Positions 20,527-30,518 are shown, counted from the stretch's first letter. The stretch is 64,000 bases of DNA from Bacteroidales bacterium (GCA_022653675.1 JALCST010000011.1:19946-83945), one strand, 5' to 3'. Program-made: numbers and translations. The notes: a model not told the origin generated them from the sequence alone.

Positions 20527-21450
20527 ATGGGAAACGGATCGCATAATCAAGAACATCACCTGAATTCGCTGAACAGGGCTTTCATTACCGGAATCTGTCT
20601 CAACGCCGGCTTCGTCGTGGTCGAATTCGTATTCGGCGTGCTTGGGAATTCCATGGGGTTGTTGTCGGATGCGGGGCACAATCTCAGCGATGTGGCCAGC
20701 CTGGCTCTTTCCATGCTGGCCTTCAAGCTTGCAAAGGTTCCCGGGAACAGCAGGTATACTTATGGATACAAGAAGAGTACTATCCTCGTATCGCTGCTAA
20801 ATGCGGTCATCCTTCTGATAGCAGTCGGCCTGATAGTATCGGAAAGCATCAGAAAACTCATAAAACCCCAGGAAGTCCGGGGATCGACGATAATCATTGT
20901 CGCTGCCGTCGGAGTAGTAGTCAACGCGTTTTCGGCTTTCCTGTTCATGAAGGACAGCAGGAAGGACCTGAATGTCAAGGGGGCTTTCCTTCATCTTATC
21001 GCCGACACCCTGGTATCCGTCGGGGTCGTCATATCGGGTGTGGTCATAATGTTCACGGGATGGTATGTGCTGGACCCGATAATAGGGCTGGTAGTAGCTT
21101 GCGTTATAGTTTATTCCACATGGAGCCTGTTGAGGGAGAGTTTCCGCCTCTCGATGGACGGGGTTCCGGAAGGTATCGATATGGAAGATGTTTGCCGGAA
21201 GATCCGTTCGGCCGGCGGGGTGGTTGACGTGCATCATATACATGTCTGGGCCATAAGTACCACCGAGACGGCCCTTACCGCCCACGTGGTGATCAGGGAT
21301 CCGGAGCGGATGTCGGAAACCAAAGCTGAGATAAAGACCGGGCTTCTCGGACTCGGCATAAATCATGTCACGATAGAGTTCGAGACTGAGTCGGATCATT
21401 GCAGTGAAAAAACTTGTTGTGCTGAAAATGATTTCAATGTCGATCGGTAA
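20527..21450 (+). CDS. cation diffusion facilitator (Zn/Co/Cd efflux) family transporter
   Basis: GNSMGLLSDAGHNLSDVASLALSMLA, HLIADTLVSVGVV, VDVHHIHVWAISTTETALTAHVV. Confidence 0.93.
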   Translation: MGNGSHNQEHHLNSLNRAFITGICLNAGFVVVEFVFGVLGNSMGLLSDAGHNLSDVASLALSMLAFKLAKVPGNSRYTYGYKKSTILVSLLNAVILLIAVGLIVSESIRKLIKPQEVRGSTIIIVAAVGVVVNAFSAFLFMKDSRKDLNVKGAFLHLIADTLVSVGVVISGVVIMFTGWYVLDPIIGLVVACVIVYSTWSLLRESFRLSMDGVPEGIDMEDVCRKIRSAGGVVDVHHIHVWAISTTETALTAHVVIRDPERMSETKAEIKTGLLGLGINHVTIEFETESDHCSEKTCCAENDFNVDR

Positions 21451-23971
21451 GGCTTTTTGGGCAAAGGCCGGCGCATGCCTCGCAGCGGTGCTGTGCCTGT
21501 TTTCGTGCGTACGCGTAAGCGATTATACGGAAGCCGGCGTCAGCCGTAAGTTGGCCGAGAGCCGCGCTTCGGAGATATCGGGCCTGCATTACAGGCTGAG
21601 CTTCAACATACCCGCCGACCGCTCGGTGCCGGTGGACGGGGAAGAGGTGCTTCGCTTTACATTGAACGGGAAAGGCAAGCGTTCCAGAAAGCCTTTCGTA
21701 TTGGATTTCAAAGGGGATTCCGTATCCGAAGTCACGATCGGCGGCAAGGCGGCGGCCTATCGGGTCGCAAACGAGCATATTCTGCTGGACAGGAGCCTGC
21801 TTGCGGAGGGGACTAACAGCATAGGCATAAGGTTCCGATCTTCCGACGGCCCTTTGAACCGCAATGAGGGTTTCATGTACACGCTTCTGGTGCCGGCTAG
21901 GGCGAGGGAGGTCTTTCCCTGCTTCGACCAACCCGACATGAAGGGGCGTTTCCGCCTTACGCTGAAGATACCGGAAGGCTGGGTGGCTATGACCAATGCG
22001 CCGGCGCTTGCGGATTCCACGGCTTCTTTCGAAGAGAGCGATCCGCTTCCCACATATCTTTTCGCATTCGTGGCCGGTGAGTTCCACTCTTATACCGAGA
22101 ACAGGGACGGGTTTCCGATCACGATGTTCCATCGCGAGAACGATCCTTACAAGGTTGCCCAGTGCGGTGAAATAATCGACTTGTATTACAGAGCCATACG
22201 ATGGATGGAGAATTATACGGGAGTGCCTTATCCGTTCGAAAAATACGATTTCGCCGTACTGCCCAACTTCCAGTACGGAGGCATGGAGCATGCCGGAGCT
22301 TCGTTTTTCAACGACGGGAGGATGTTCCTGAATGCCGATGCCGGCCTGAAGGAGCGCATGGCGCGTTTCAGCCTCGTGGCGCACGAAGTGACCCACATAT
22401 GGTTCGGCGACTACGTCACCATGAAATGGTTCGACGACGTATGGACCAAGGAGGTCTTCGCCAATTTCTTTGCGGCTGAAATGTTGAAGGAGGCGTTCCC
22501 CGAAGTCGATGACGGGATTAACTTCGCGCAGTATGCCGGTAAGGCGTACGAGGTGGACAGGACAAGGGGTACGAATGCCATAAGGCAGAATCTTGCGAAC
22601 CTGGATGATGCCGGGCTTCTCTATGGAAACATAATATACGACAAGGCGCCGTTCGTGATGGATATGCTTTACCGCAGATGCGGTGAAGAGGCATTCCACA
22701 AGTCGATCAGACAGTACCTGAAAGCGTTTCCATACGGCAATGCGACATGGGACCAGCTGATAGGGATATTGGACCGCAATTGCAGGGGGGGACTGAAGCG
22801 TTGGAGCAGGATGTGGATCACCAGGGCCGGAATGCCCGAGATCAGGTTCACTTCTTATTCCAATGTTTTGAATATCAAGCAAAATGCAGCTTATCCTCAA
22901 ACATTGGCTCTGAGGGTGGCATTGGCTTCCGAGGATACTTCGGACATAACGGTACGGCTCGACGGCCGGAACAAGGATGTCGTCTTCGATTCCCCGGTGG
23001 AGGCGGTGGTCGCGAATCCGGATGCCCGCTCGTACGGCTGCTTCCTGCTCGACAGCGCATCGCTAGGGCTTGCCCTCGGACCTTACATTTACGGCAGGCC
23101 GGAAACCGAGCGAAGCAGCATTCTCATAACATTGAACGAAAACGTTTGGAGGGGAAACCTCGATCCTGCGCGGTTCGCACGCTTCCTTTTGCGATATATG
23201 GAACGGGAGGACGATCCGATCCTTTTTTCGCAGGCTGCCGGCTGCCTCGACAAGGTATATTTCACCTGTCTCCGGGATTGCGGGACGGCTTTCGCTCCTA
23301 AAGAACTGGAAGAGGAACTTTGGAAGATCATGGATTCGAAGCGGTCCCCGGAGTGCAGGAAAAGCGTCTTCCGTCTGCTCGAAAAAGATTGTTTCGGCGA
23401 TTTCACGACTCGCAAGTTGTACGGTTTCTTCTTCAATCCCGCGAAGGCTCCGGTAAAGTTGTCCGAGAGCGATCTGACGCAACTGGCCTTCGAACTCGCC
23501 GTACGCGGGGAGGAGCGTAAGCTTCCCGAGATGAACGCCTCGGTGGAAACCTTGCTGGATGTCCAGAGAAAGCGTATCTCGCAACCCGACAGATTGAGGA
23601 GGTTCGATTTCGTCTCCGCCGCTGTATCGCCGGATACGCTCGTCAGGGACAGCCTTTTCAACACTTTGCTTTACAGGTCGGGAAGGCCGGCGGAGCCGTG
23701 GGCGTCGGCTGCGCTTTCACTTTTGAACCATCCTCTCAGGGATAGGTATTCCGTCAAATACATCGTGCCGGCTCTCGAGCATATAACGGATATCCAGAGG
23801 ACAAGCGATATTTTCTTCCCGACGGACTGGGTGGATGCCCTGCTTTCCGGACATAAGTCTAAGGAGGCTGCAGAAGCGGCGTGGGGATATCTTGACAAAA
23901 AGGAGTGCTCTTCTAAATTAAGGGGTAAGATCCTTCAAAAAATACCTTCTTGCGGCATTTCGAAGCGATAA
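21428..23971 (+). CDS. M1-family zinc aminopeptidase lipoprotein
   Basis: Lipobox LFSC; GGMEHAGASFF and zinc motif VAHEVTHIWFGDYVTMKWFDDVWTKEVFANFFA. Start overlaps the upstream CDF gene. Confidence 0.92.
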   Translation: MISMSIGKAFWAKAGACLAAVLCLFSCVRVSDYTEAGVSRKLAESRASEISGLHYRLSFNIPADRSVPVDGEEVLRFTLNGKGKRSRKPFVLDFKGDSVSEVTIGGKAAAYRVANEHILLDRSLLAEGTNSIGIRFRSSDGPLNRNEGFMYTLLVPARAREVFPCFDQPDMKGRFRLTLKIPEGWVAMTNAPALADSTASFEESDPLPTYLFAFVAGEFHSYTENRDGFPITMFHRENDPYKVAQCGEIIDLYYRAIRWMENYTGVPYPFEKYDFAVLPNFQYGGMEHAGASFFNDGRMFLNADAGLKERMARFSLVAHEVTHIWFGDYVTMKWFDDVWTKEVFANFFAAEMLKEAFPEVDDGINFAQYAGKAYEVDRTRGTNAIRQNLANLDDAGLLYGNIIYDKAPFVMDMLYRRCGEEAFHKSIRQYLKAFPYGNATWDQLIGILDRNCRGGLKRWSRMWITRAGMPEIRFTSYSNVLNIKQNAAYPQTLALRVALASEDTSDITVRLDGRNKDVVFDSPVEAVVANPDARSYGCFLLDSASLGLALGPYIYGRPETERSSILITLNENVWRGNLDPARFARFLLRYMEREDDPILFSQAAGCLDKVYFTCLRDCGTAFAPKELEEELWKIMDSKRSPECRKSVFRLLEKDCFGDFTTRKLYGFFFNPAKAPVKLSESDLTQLAFELAVRGEERKLPEMNASVETLLDVQRKRISQPDRLRRFDFVSAAVSPDTLVRDSLFNTLLYRSGRPAEPWASAALSLLNHPLRDRYSVKYIVPALEHITDIQRTSDIFFPTDWVDALLSGHKSKEAAEAAWGYLDKKECSSKLRGKILQKIPSCGISKR

Positions 23972-24008
23972 TAGCTAAAAAAATAATTTTGGAATAGGAA
24001 AAAAATAG

Positions 24009-24016
24009 TAACTTTG
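24009..24016 (+). promoter_or_regulatory. Candidate Bacteroidetes -7 element TAACTTTG
   Basis: TAnnTTTG match in the AT-rich region upstream of CDS 24075. Confidence 0.45.
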
Positions 24017-24074
24017 GGCAACCATTCTTATAATGGACTGATTAAAACACGAAAAACCTATAAAATAATTCATA

Positions 24075-25628
24075 ATGAAAACCAGGGAAAAAATCTTTGC
24101 AGCCGTTTTGCTGATGCTTTTCGCATCGGTGAACATCAATGCACAAGAGATTAAGAAACAAGTTGCTAACGAAACATTCTCCGTTACCATAGAGGAGGTT
24201 ATGTTCGAAGACGATGCTCTCGTTATAGATATGAACTTCTTGATTCCTGCCGGAACGGTCGACGATTGCGAAAGCGTGGTATTCACTCCCATACTCGAGA
24301 ATGAGAACACGGACAGATCATTGACGCTTCAGTCCCTTACTGTTTCAGGAGCAAGCAAATATAATGCGAAAGATTGCTACTCTTTCGATTACTGCAATTC
24401 AGATAAGAATGCCTATAACCCTTACAGGGTCGAGAATTATCCGTCGGAAGACCAGAAAGTGCGTTATCAGCTCGTAGTGGATTCACAGCCTTGGATGAAC
24501 GGGGGCAAGCTCATTCTCAAGACCAAGAAATGCTTCTGTCCTTGCGGCGTGGAGGATTTGGGTACGGATGAGTTATGCAATGTCCCAATGTATGAAGAAC
24601 CTTTGGATATAAATCCGGTATGGGCTCCTCTGGATATAGACGACGACGGCCGCTGCTATATCAACCAGGACAAGGGTGAAGGCAGTATTTACATCAAGAG
24701 TAAGAACGACGTGCATGAGAAAGTAAAGATATTCTTCCCTGTCAACGTCACCAGGCGTGTCGATGGCTACTTCGAGAATGCGGACGCCATCGCCAAGATC
24801 GAGCGCCTCGACGAAGACAAGTTCGAAGTCAAGAGCGTTTCCATAGAAGGTGTCGCTTCACCTGAAGCATCGGTAAAATACAATCAGCGCCTGTCCGACC
24901 GCCGTGCAGTTACATTGGAAAAGATCGTGAAAGGGAAGACCGGTTTTGCCGACGAACTTTATTCCACAAAAGGTATAGGCGAATATTGGGACGACGTTAA
25001 GGCTACTGTCGCCAATTCCCAGGAAACGGTTTATGCCGACAATCGCGAAGCTTTGAGCGAATGTGTTAACAGCGAGGAAAATCTCGATGCCAAAGAATCC
25101 GCCCTCAGGAAGATCGCCGGAGGCGCACCTTACCGCAAGCTTTACAAGGATGTATATCCGCGTTCGAGGTTCTCGTTCTGCGATGTGGTTTACAAAGTAC
25201 GTCTGTTCTCCCCGGAAGAGGTTCTCAGATATATGGACAGCCGTCCGGAACTTATCTGCGTAGGCGAATATTACCGTACCCTCAAGACACTCGACGAGAG
25301 TGACGGGAAATATGACGAAGTTCTCGGGATAGCCTTGAAAGAGTATCCTGATTGTCCGGAGCTGAATTATCTTGCAGGCAAGAGCGCTTATGACAAAGGA
25401 AATTACGCTGACGCTGCCTCGTATCTCGAAAAGGCGAAATCACTTCCTGCAATTCAGAACGATTTAGGCTGCGTGAACATAAAAGTCAACAGCCCCGACA
25501 ATGCGGAACGCAATTTGAAGAAGGCTCAGAAGGGCAATGTAAGCGAAGCCGACACCAACCTAAAGGAGGTCAAGAAACTTCGTTTCAACGATCGTTGCTT
25601 CGACGGGTACGATGAAGAAAACAGATAG
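24075..25628 (+). CDS. secreted protein with DUF3868-like N-terminus, OmpA-like segment and C-terminal TPR-like region
   Basis: Signal peptide; VEGVASPEASVKYNQRLSDRRAVTLEKIV resembles OmpA-type peptidoglycan-binding segments; C-terminal LNYLAGKSAYDKGNYADAASYLEKAKSL is TPR-like. DUF assignment is from memory. Confidence 0.55.
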   Translation: MKTREKIFAAVLLMLFASVNINAQEIKKQVANETFSVTIEEVMFEDDALVIDMNFLIPAGTVDDCESVVFTPILENENTDRSLTLQSLTVSGASKYNAKDCYSFDYCNSDKNAYNPYRVENYPSEDQKVRYQLVVDSQPWMNGGKLILKTKKCFCPCGVEDLGTDELCNVPMYEEPLDINPVWAPLDIDDDGRCYINQDKGEGSIYIKSKNDVHEKVKIFFPVNVTRRVDGYFENADAIAKIERLDEDKFEVKSVSIEGVASPEASVKYNQRLSDRRAVTLEKIVKGKTGFADELYSTKGIGEYWDDVKATVANSQETVYADNREALSECVNSEENLDAKESALRKIAGGAPYRKLYKDVYPRSRFSFCDVVYKVRLFSPEEVLRYMDSRPELICVGEYYRTLKTLDESDGKYDEVLGIALKEYPDCPELNYLAGKSAYDKGNYADAASYLEKAKSLPAIQNDLGCVNIKVNSPDNAERNLKKAQKGNVSEADTNLKEVKKLRFNDRCFDGYDEENR

Positions 25629-25682
25629 GTTTTTCAATATGACTTATTGCTGCCCGCTCTGCCAGTGCAAGGCGGGCAGTTT

Positions 25683-25768
25683 GCTCAGATGGTGGAATAG
25701 GTAGACACGCAGGACTTAAAATCCTGTGGACAGAAATGTCCGTACGGGTTCGATCCCCGTTCCGAGCA
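25683..25768 (+). tRNA. tRNA-Leu (anticodon TAA)
   Basis: GCTCAGATGGTGGAATAGGTAGACACGCAGGACTTAAAATCCTG...GGGTTCGATCCCCGTTCCGAGCA; anticodon stem CAGGA/TCCTG with loop CTTAAAA, long variable arm. One mismatch in the acceptor stem. Confidence 0.95.
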
Positions 25769-25777
25769 CAAATATTC

Positions 25778-26713
25778 TTAGGCTACGATTTGATTGGTTT
25801 TGGGGTGTGATGGAAGAACGAATCTGAACGTGGTCCCTTCCCCGACTTTGGAATCGACGGACATCTTTCCTTTCATAAGTGAAACGAGTCCTTTGCAGAG
25901 TGCCAATCCCAATCCGGATCCTCCGTATTTAGTGTAATATTCTGGTAATGAATTGATGAACTCGTCCGAAATCATATCGAGCATGTTTTTGGTGATGCCG
26001 ATTCCCTCGTCGCTTACGAAGAAAGATATGTCCGGTCCGGTTATTTCGTAGCCGAAGCATATTTCCCCTTTCGCAGAGAATTTCAAGGCGTTGTCCAGAA
26101 GAATATCCAGAATTTGTCTTAACCGGTAAGGGTCCGTGACCATTTTGCACGATGACACGCCGGGAGTTTTCATTATAATACGTATGTTGTCCTTTCCCCT
26201 TATTCTTTTCAGACTTTCGAATGAAGCAAGAATCGAAGCGAGAAATTCGTTGAGTTCGACGTCGACATAATTGATTTTCAGATCGCCGGAATTTACCTTG
26301 GCGATTTCCAAGGTGTTCTCCAATACTCTTAGAAACTGCATGGTACAGGTGTTAATAATTTTGACACCTTCTTTTCGGTCTTCTTCTGGGATGTCCTTAT
26401 CCCCTATCAGGTTTGAAAAACCGACTATGCCGTTCAAAGAGGAGCTAAGTTTGTGGTTGACGTTGATGCTTATGTCGTTCCTGTGCTTTTTGTATTTCTC
26501 CGTTTCGTAGATTATGTTTTGCAATTCGTTGTTCAACTCTCTTTGTTTGGCAAGGCCGTTCAATAATATGCCCTTGATGTCCTTCAACTGTACGGCCGGA
26601 TCTTCTGCATTTTCGAAATGTTTGTAAGCTATCATCGTATTTTCTTCAAAGATGTCTTCTTCATCCTTGAATTTCAATAACATGGATAGTATCCCGTTTT
26701 CTTCCCTATACAT
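25778..26713 (-). CDS. soluble histidine-kinase-like protein with atypical H-box
   Basis: HisKA-like NHKLSSSLNGIVGFSNLI; ATPase boxes LLDNALKF, VSDEGIGI, GGSGLGLALCKGLV, GEGTTFRFVLP. Confidence 0.85.
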   Translation of the reverse strand: MYREENGILSMLLKFKDEEDIFEENTMIAYKHFENAEDPAVQLKDIKGILLNGLAKQRELNNELQNIIYETEKYKKHRNDISINVNHKLSSSLNGIVGFSNLIGDKDIPEEDRKEGVKIINTCTMQFLRVLENTLEIAKVNSGDLKINYVDVELNEFLASILASFESLKRIRGKDNIRIIMKTPGVSSCKMVTDPYRLRQILDILLDNALKFSAKGEICFGYEITGPDISFFVSDEGIGITKNMLDMISDEFINSLPEYYTKYGGSGLGLALCKGLVSLMKGKMSVDSKVGEGTTFRFVLPSHPKTNQIVA

Positions 26714-26722
26714 AGAATCTTT

Positions 26723-26923
26723 TCATAATTTTTTGTTTTCGGAAACCAATATGATTTTCTGACCTTCATAATCGTCAATAGCTGCTTGACGTATGTCTTT
26801 TGCCAGTTTAGTATTACTTTTGCCCCTCAATGCCTTGCTTACCATGGCGTCAGTGACATTGAAAAATTTGGCAATCTTCCGTGTTTTCCCATAGGAAACC
26901 ACTATTCGCTTTTGATCTTTCAT
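26723..26923 (-). CDS. small helix-turn-helix-like protein
   Basis: 66 aa: GKTRKIAKFFNVTDAMVSKALRGKSNTKLAKDIRQAA resembles a HTH. Confidence 0.6.
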   Translation of the reverse strand: MKDQKRIVVSYGKTRKIAKFFNVTDAMVSKALRGKSNTKLAKDIRQAAIDDYEGQKIILVSENKKL

Positions 26924-27025
26924 TTGAAAAAACGCGAAAATTTATTTATATCTTTACAGATGTTAAACTTTAACAGCAACAACGATAACAAATATAATTG
27001 AGAAATTTCAATTTCCAAAAAAAAT

Positions 27026-27400
27026 ATGAGAGAAATTTCTACCCTTAAGCATAGAATATTGAAATATCTGGAAACTAAAGGTATCAGCAGATATGAATTC
27101 TATATTGCCACGGGTATATCCAATGGTGTGTTATCCCAATCAAATGGACTGTCTGAGGAGAATTTGTTGAGATTTCTCTCGGCTTACCATGACATAGATC
27201 TGGACTGGCTTTTCACCGGCAAGGGGGAAATGTTGCGTAGAACGGCAGAGGAGCAGGAAAATAAGGTCAAATTCAGTCAGCGTAACAGCAAACCGTCAGC
27301 GTATGACAATAGAAATGAGTTGAAGATGATATGCGAACTCGCTGCGGAAAATGCCCTGTTGAAAAGGGAAAACGAAGAACTTAAAGGGAAACTTGGCTGA
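27026..27400 (+). CDS. XRE-like helix-turn-helix transcriptional regulator with C-terminal coiled coil
   Basis: LKHRILKYLETKGISRYEFYIATGISNGVLSQSNGLSEENLLRFLSAYHDIDLDWLFTGKGEML is a recurring Bacteroidetes small regulator pattern. Confidence 0.8.
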   Translation: MREISTLKHRILKYLETKGISRYEFYIATGISNGVLSQSNGLSEENLLRFLSAYHDIDLDWLFTGKGEMLRRTAEEQENKVKFSQRNSKPSAYDNRNELKMICELAAENALLKRENEELKGKLG

Positions 27401-27422
27401 CGATGTCGAACCTCCGGTCTCT

Positions 27423-28319
27423 TTATTCCCGGCTGAGGACCAGCATCGAGATGATTGCCGAAACTATGCCTGCAATCTGGATGGTAGGAGGAATGGTCTT
27501 GTAGATCACAAGAGAGATTATTACTGTAAGTACCGGCGCGAGTGCGTTGGTGAGAGGGGAAACTACCATAGCCTTGCCGTAGCGCGTGGCATAAACGAGA
27601 TAAAGGGCTCCTACGGCATTTAGGATTTGTATGAGGAACGAAAGGTATGGGCCTGTGAATCCCCAGTTGATCGGTTTGCTGAAATCAGTCATGGCAATGG
27701 CGACAGGTATCAGGGCAACTGCGGTGATTGCCATGTACACGAAAATGCTTTCAGCATCTGGAGTGAAATTATTCGCCACTTTCATCACGAACGCCTGTAT
27801 CCCCCAAGCGAGGAAAATGATCAGTGCGAGGACGATCCATCCGTGCCCCGTAACTGTCGATCCGTCAGCGCTCGAATATGACATGCAGAATATGGATACT
27901 AACGCGAATGCTATTCCCGCCCAGCTCCATCCTTTGACCCGCTCTTTCAAGAAAATCACGCTTAACAGGATGGTTACTATCGGTGAAAGCGAAATTATCG
28001 GGAATATGATGTAGGCCGGTCCTCTTTTCAGCGCTTCGAACAGGACGAGTTGTCCTCCGGCACCGAGGAAGCCTGTAGCAAGTCCCAGCCATACCGACTT
28101 CCTGTGCACATCGAGTTTCCAATTGATGTTCTTCAATGCGACCAGTGCACATGGAATCATGCTTATGGCCCACATCACGTACACCATGGTGCTCGGGAAG
28201 TTGAATTTTTTCACTGGTATTTCCGAGAATGCTCCCCAAATTCCCCAAGTGATTGTCGTGACTATGGCGTAAAAAAGCCAGTTCTTCCTCTTTGTCATAT
28301 TATTATGATCTGATTTCAT
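27423..28319 (-). CDS. EamA/DMT-family transporter
   Basis: 10-TM pattern, TITWGIWGAFSEIPVKKFNFPSTMVYVMWA and PLTNALAPVLTVIISLVIYKTIPPT. Overlaps the start of the DeoR gene by 4 bp. Confidence 0.85.
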   Translation of the reverse strand: MKSDHNNMTKRKNWLFYAIVTTITWGIWGAFSEIPVKKFNFPSTMVYVMWAISMIPCALVALKNINWKLDVHRKSVWLGLATGFLGAGGQLVLFEALKRGPAYIIFPIISLSPIVTILLSVIFLKERVKGWSWAGIAFALVSIFCMSYSSADGSTVTGHGWIVLALIIFLAWGIQAFVMKVANNFTPDAESIFVYMAITAVALIPVAIAMTDFSKPINWGFTGPYLSFLIQILNAVGALYLVYATRYGKAMVVSPLTNALAPVLTVIISLVIYKTIPPTIQIAGIVSAIISMLVLSRE

Positions 28320-29119
28320 TCCGGTTCACCGTTCCCTTCGCCGGCTATTATGAGATTTATGCCCGCATGTTCTATTTTTTCGCGGTATTCTTCCGATATT
28401 CCGTTGTCGGTTATGATCACGTTTATTTTGTCCATTGCCGCAATGAAGGCGAAACTTCGCTTTTCAAGTTTACTGGAATCGAATACGGCTATCACCTCTT
28501 TTGCACAGTCGATCATGGCCCTGTTAAGGCTGGCTTCTTCCGCATTTGGAGTCGAAAGCCCTTTTTCTAGATTGAAGCTGTCTACACCAAGGAAAAGTTT
28601 GTCGACGAAAAAGTTCCTCAGGGTCGATTCTGCCGTCATGCCGACCGTCGAAAGGGATACCGAACGCATGTACCCTCCGAGTACTATTACGGAAAAACGG
28701 TCGTACTGGGCCAATTGCTCGGCTACATTGATACCATTGGTTATTATGGTGAGGTTGTTGAATTTTTCGAGGTTCTTAGCTACTTCCAGGGTCGTGGTTC
28801 CCGAATCTATTATTATGGTTTCGCCCTCTTTTATGAATTCGGATGCTACCTTTCCGATAATGCGTTTCTCATCGCTGTGCGACTGCTGTTTTTTTGTTAT
28901 CGCAATGTCCTCGCTTTCGTTTGCCGTGTTTATGTTCACGGCCCCTCCCTTAACACGCAGCAGAAGCTCTTTTTCTTCAAGGAATTGAAGATCGTTGCGT
29001 ATGGATACTTCGGATACCTGGAACAGGCTCGCCATTTCCGCTACGGTGATTTTCCTTTTATCGCGTAAAATATTCAAAATCTTGCTTCTTCTCTCTTTAG
29101 AGGAACATGTGCGTTTCAT
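28316..29119 (-). CDS. DeoR/GlpR-family transcriptional regulator
   Basis: KRTCSSKERRSKILNILRDKRKITVAEMASLFQVSEVSIRNDLQFLEEKELLLRVKGGAV; DeoR C-terminal IDSGTTTLEVAKNL. Start set at MKRTCSS. Confidence 0.93.
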   Translation of the reverse strand: MKRTCSSKERRSKILNILRDKRKITVAEMASLFQVSEVSIRNDLQFLEEKELLLRVKGGAVNINTANESEDIAITKKQQSHSDEKRIIGKVASEFIKEGETIIIDSGTTTLEVAKNLEKFNNLTIITNGINVAEQLAQYDRFSVIVLGGYMRSVSLSTVGMTAESTLRNFFVDKLFLGVDSFNLEKGLSTPNAEEASLNRAMIDCAKEVIAVFDSSKLEKRSFAFIAAMDKINVIITDNGISEEYREKIEHAGINLIIAGEGNGEPE

Positions 29120-29355
29120 AATGATAATCTTTAAAAAAAATCTGTACAAAAATAAAAAGTTAATCTTTCAAAAGCAAAGGTTTTCTTATTAAAAGTAAAT
29201 TTTTATTTCATTTTGAAAATTAACTTTCTTTTTTCAAGGATTATCTACTGCAAAAGTAGAAAATATTTAATAAATGTAAAAAAATCACATAGAAATTTGC
29301 AAAAAATAAAAAATAGGCATACATTCGCATCGAAAATTAAAAGAAGTGGTTTATT

Positions 29356-30507
29356 ATGCTTTTAAATGATGTGAAAAAAACTGAAAAAGGATTTAATACC
29401 AAACGTGAAATACTCCAGCAACCTGAGATGTGGCGGGAGACATACGATTTGATATCCCAACGGATGGGGGAATTCAAGCGTTTCCTTTCGGACAAGGGGA
29501 TCGGCAAGTCTTCCGAAATTATCTTTTGCGGAGCCGGTTCTTCCGAATTCGTCGCGGATGCCGTCTCGTGCCTCTTCGTAAGTGGGGGGTACTGCAATGC
29601 GCGCAGCGTTGCAACTACTGATCTCGTCACGAATCCCGAATTCTATGTCCATAAGGACGATACTTTGCTCGCCTTTACGTTCGCACGTTCCGGAAACAGC
29701 CCGGAAAGCATAGGGGCGTACAAGATGCTCAACAGGTTCTGTAAAAATGCATATCACGTCATAATAACGTGCAATCGCGACGGTGACATACTCGACGACG
29801 CCGATCCGGAAAAGGATTTCGTATTCGTGCTTCCCGATCCGACCGACGACGTAAGCCTGGTGATGACGAGCAGTTTCTCATCGATGGCCGTTGCCGCCAT
29901 GCTGCTGCGCGATCCGGAAGCCATAACATCCCAGAGGGAGAAGGTGGCGGAGGCTTCCGCATTGGCCGGCAACTTTTTCGCTCCGGAAGTGTTGGATTCC
30001 GTGGCTGACATTGCAAAACGCGATATAAGGAGGGCGGTCGTGCTCGGAGGCGGGCCTCTCAAGGGAATCGCCCGAGAATGCCATCTGAAAATGCAGGAGA
30101 TGACCGACGGAGCCATCATGAGCGCCTACGATTCCTTCATGGGACTCCGCCACGGGCCGAAGGCCGTCATAAAGGACGACACGCTGGTGGTTTACCTGCT
30201 CTCCGATGACGAGTATTCGCGCCTGTACGAATACGACCTGATGCGCCAGATCAATGCCGAACATAACCCGATGGCACAAGTCGCCGTTTCCAAAAAAAGA
30301 GTGGAGGACGAAGGCATAAAGCTGGACATGCAGGTGAATGCCCCGGATTGCAGTCCATTCTCGGCAAATCCTTACACCTATGTCGCTTATGTCATTATAG
30401 GCCAGATACTCGGTTATCATTTTTCGCTCCATCACGGGCTCAATCCGGACAGTCCTTCGGTAAGCGGAGTCATTTCCAGGGTGGTGAGCGGAGTTAAATT
30501 ATATTAA
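29356..30507 (+). CDS. SIS-domain sugar isomerase/deaminase, AgaS-like
   Basis: IIFCGAGSSEFVADAV, AFTFARSGNSPESIGAYKM, LKMQEMTDGAIMSAYDSFMGLRHGPKAVI; positioned next to gatZ and pfkB-like genes. Confidence 0.87.
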   Translation: MLLNDVKKTEKGFNTKREILQQPEMWRETYDLISQRMGEFKRFLSDKGIGKSSEIIFCGAGSSEFVADAVSCLFVSGGYCNARSVATTDLVTNPEFYVHKDDTLLAFTFARSGNSPESIGAYKMLNRFCKNAYHVIITCNRDGDILDDADPEKDFVFVLPDPTDDVSLVMTSSFSSMAVAAMLLRDPEAITSQREKVAEASALAGNFFAPEVLDSVADIAKRDIRRAVVLGGGPLKGIARECHLKMQEMTDGAIMSAYDSFMGLRHGPKAVIKDDTLVVYLLSDDEYSRLYEYDLMRQINAEHNPMAQVAVSKKRVEDEGIKLDMQVNAPDCSPFSANPYTYVAYVIIGQILGYHFSLHHGLNPDSPSVSGVISRVVSGVKLY

Positions 30508-30518
30508 AAACACATGTT

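Noticed and set aside
20437-20679. N-terminal extension of the EamA-like ORF
   Set aside because: Runs into the divergent CDF gene; the hydrophobic protein starts naturally at MLKLILMEIVQ (20436).
21434-22900. 488-aa minus-strand ORF
   Set aside because: Shadow ORF antisense to the M1 aminopeptidase; no recognisable domain.
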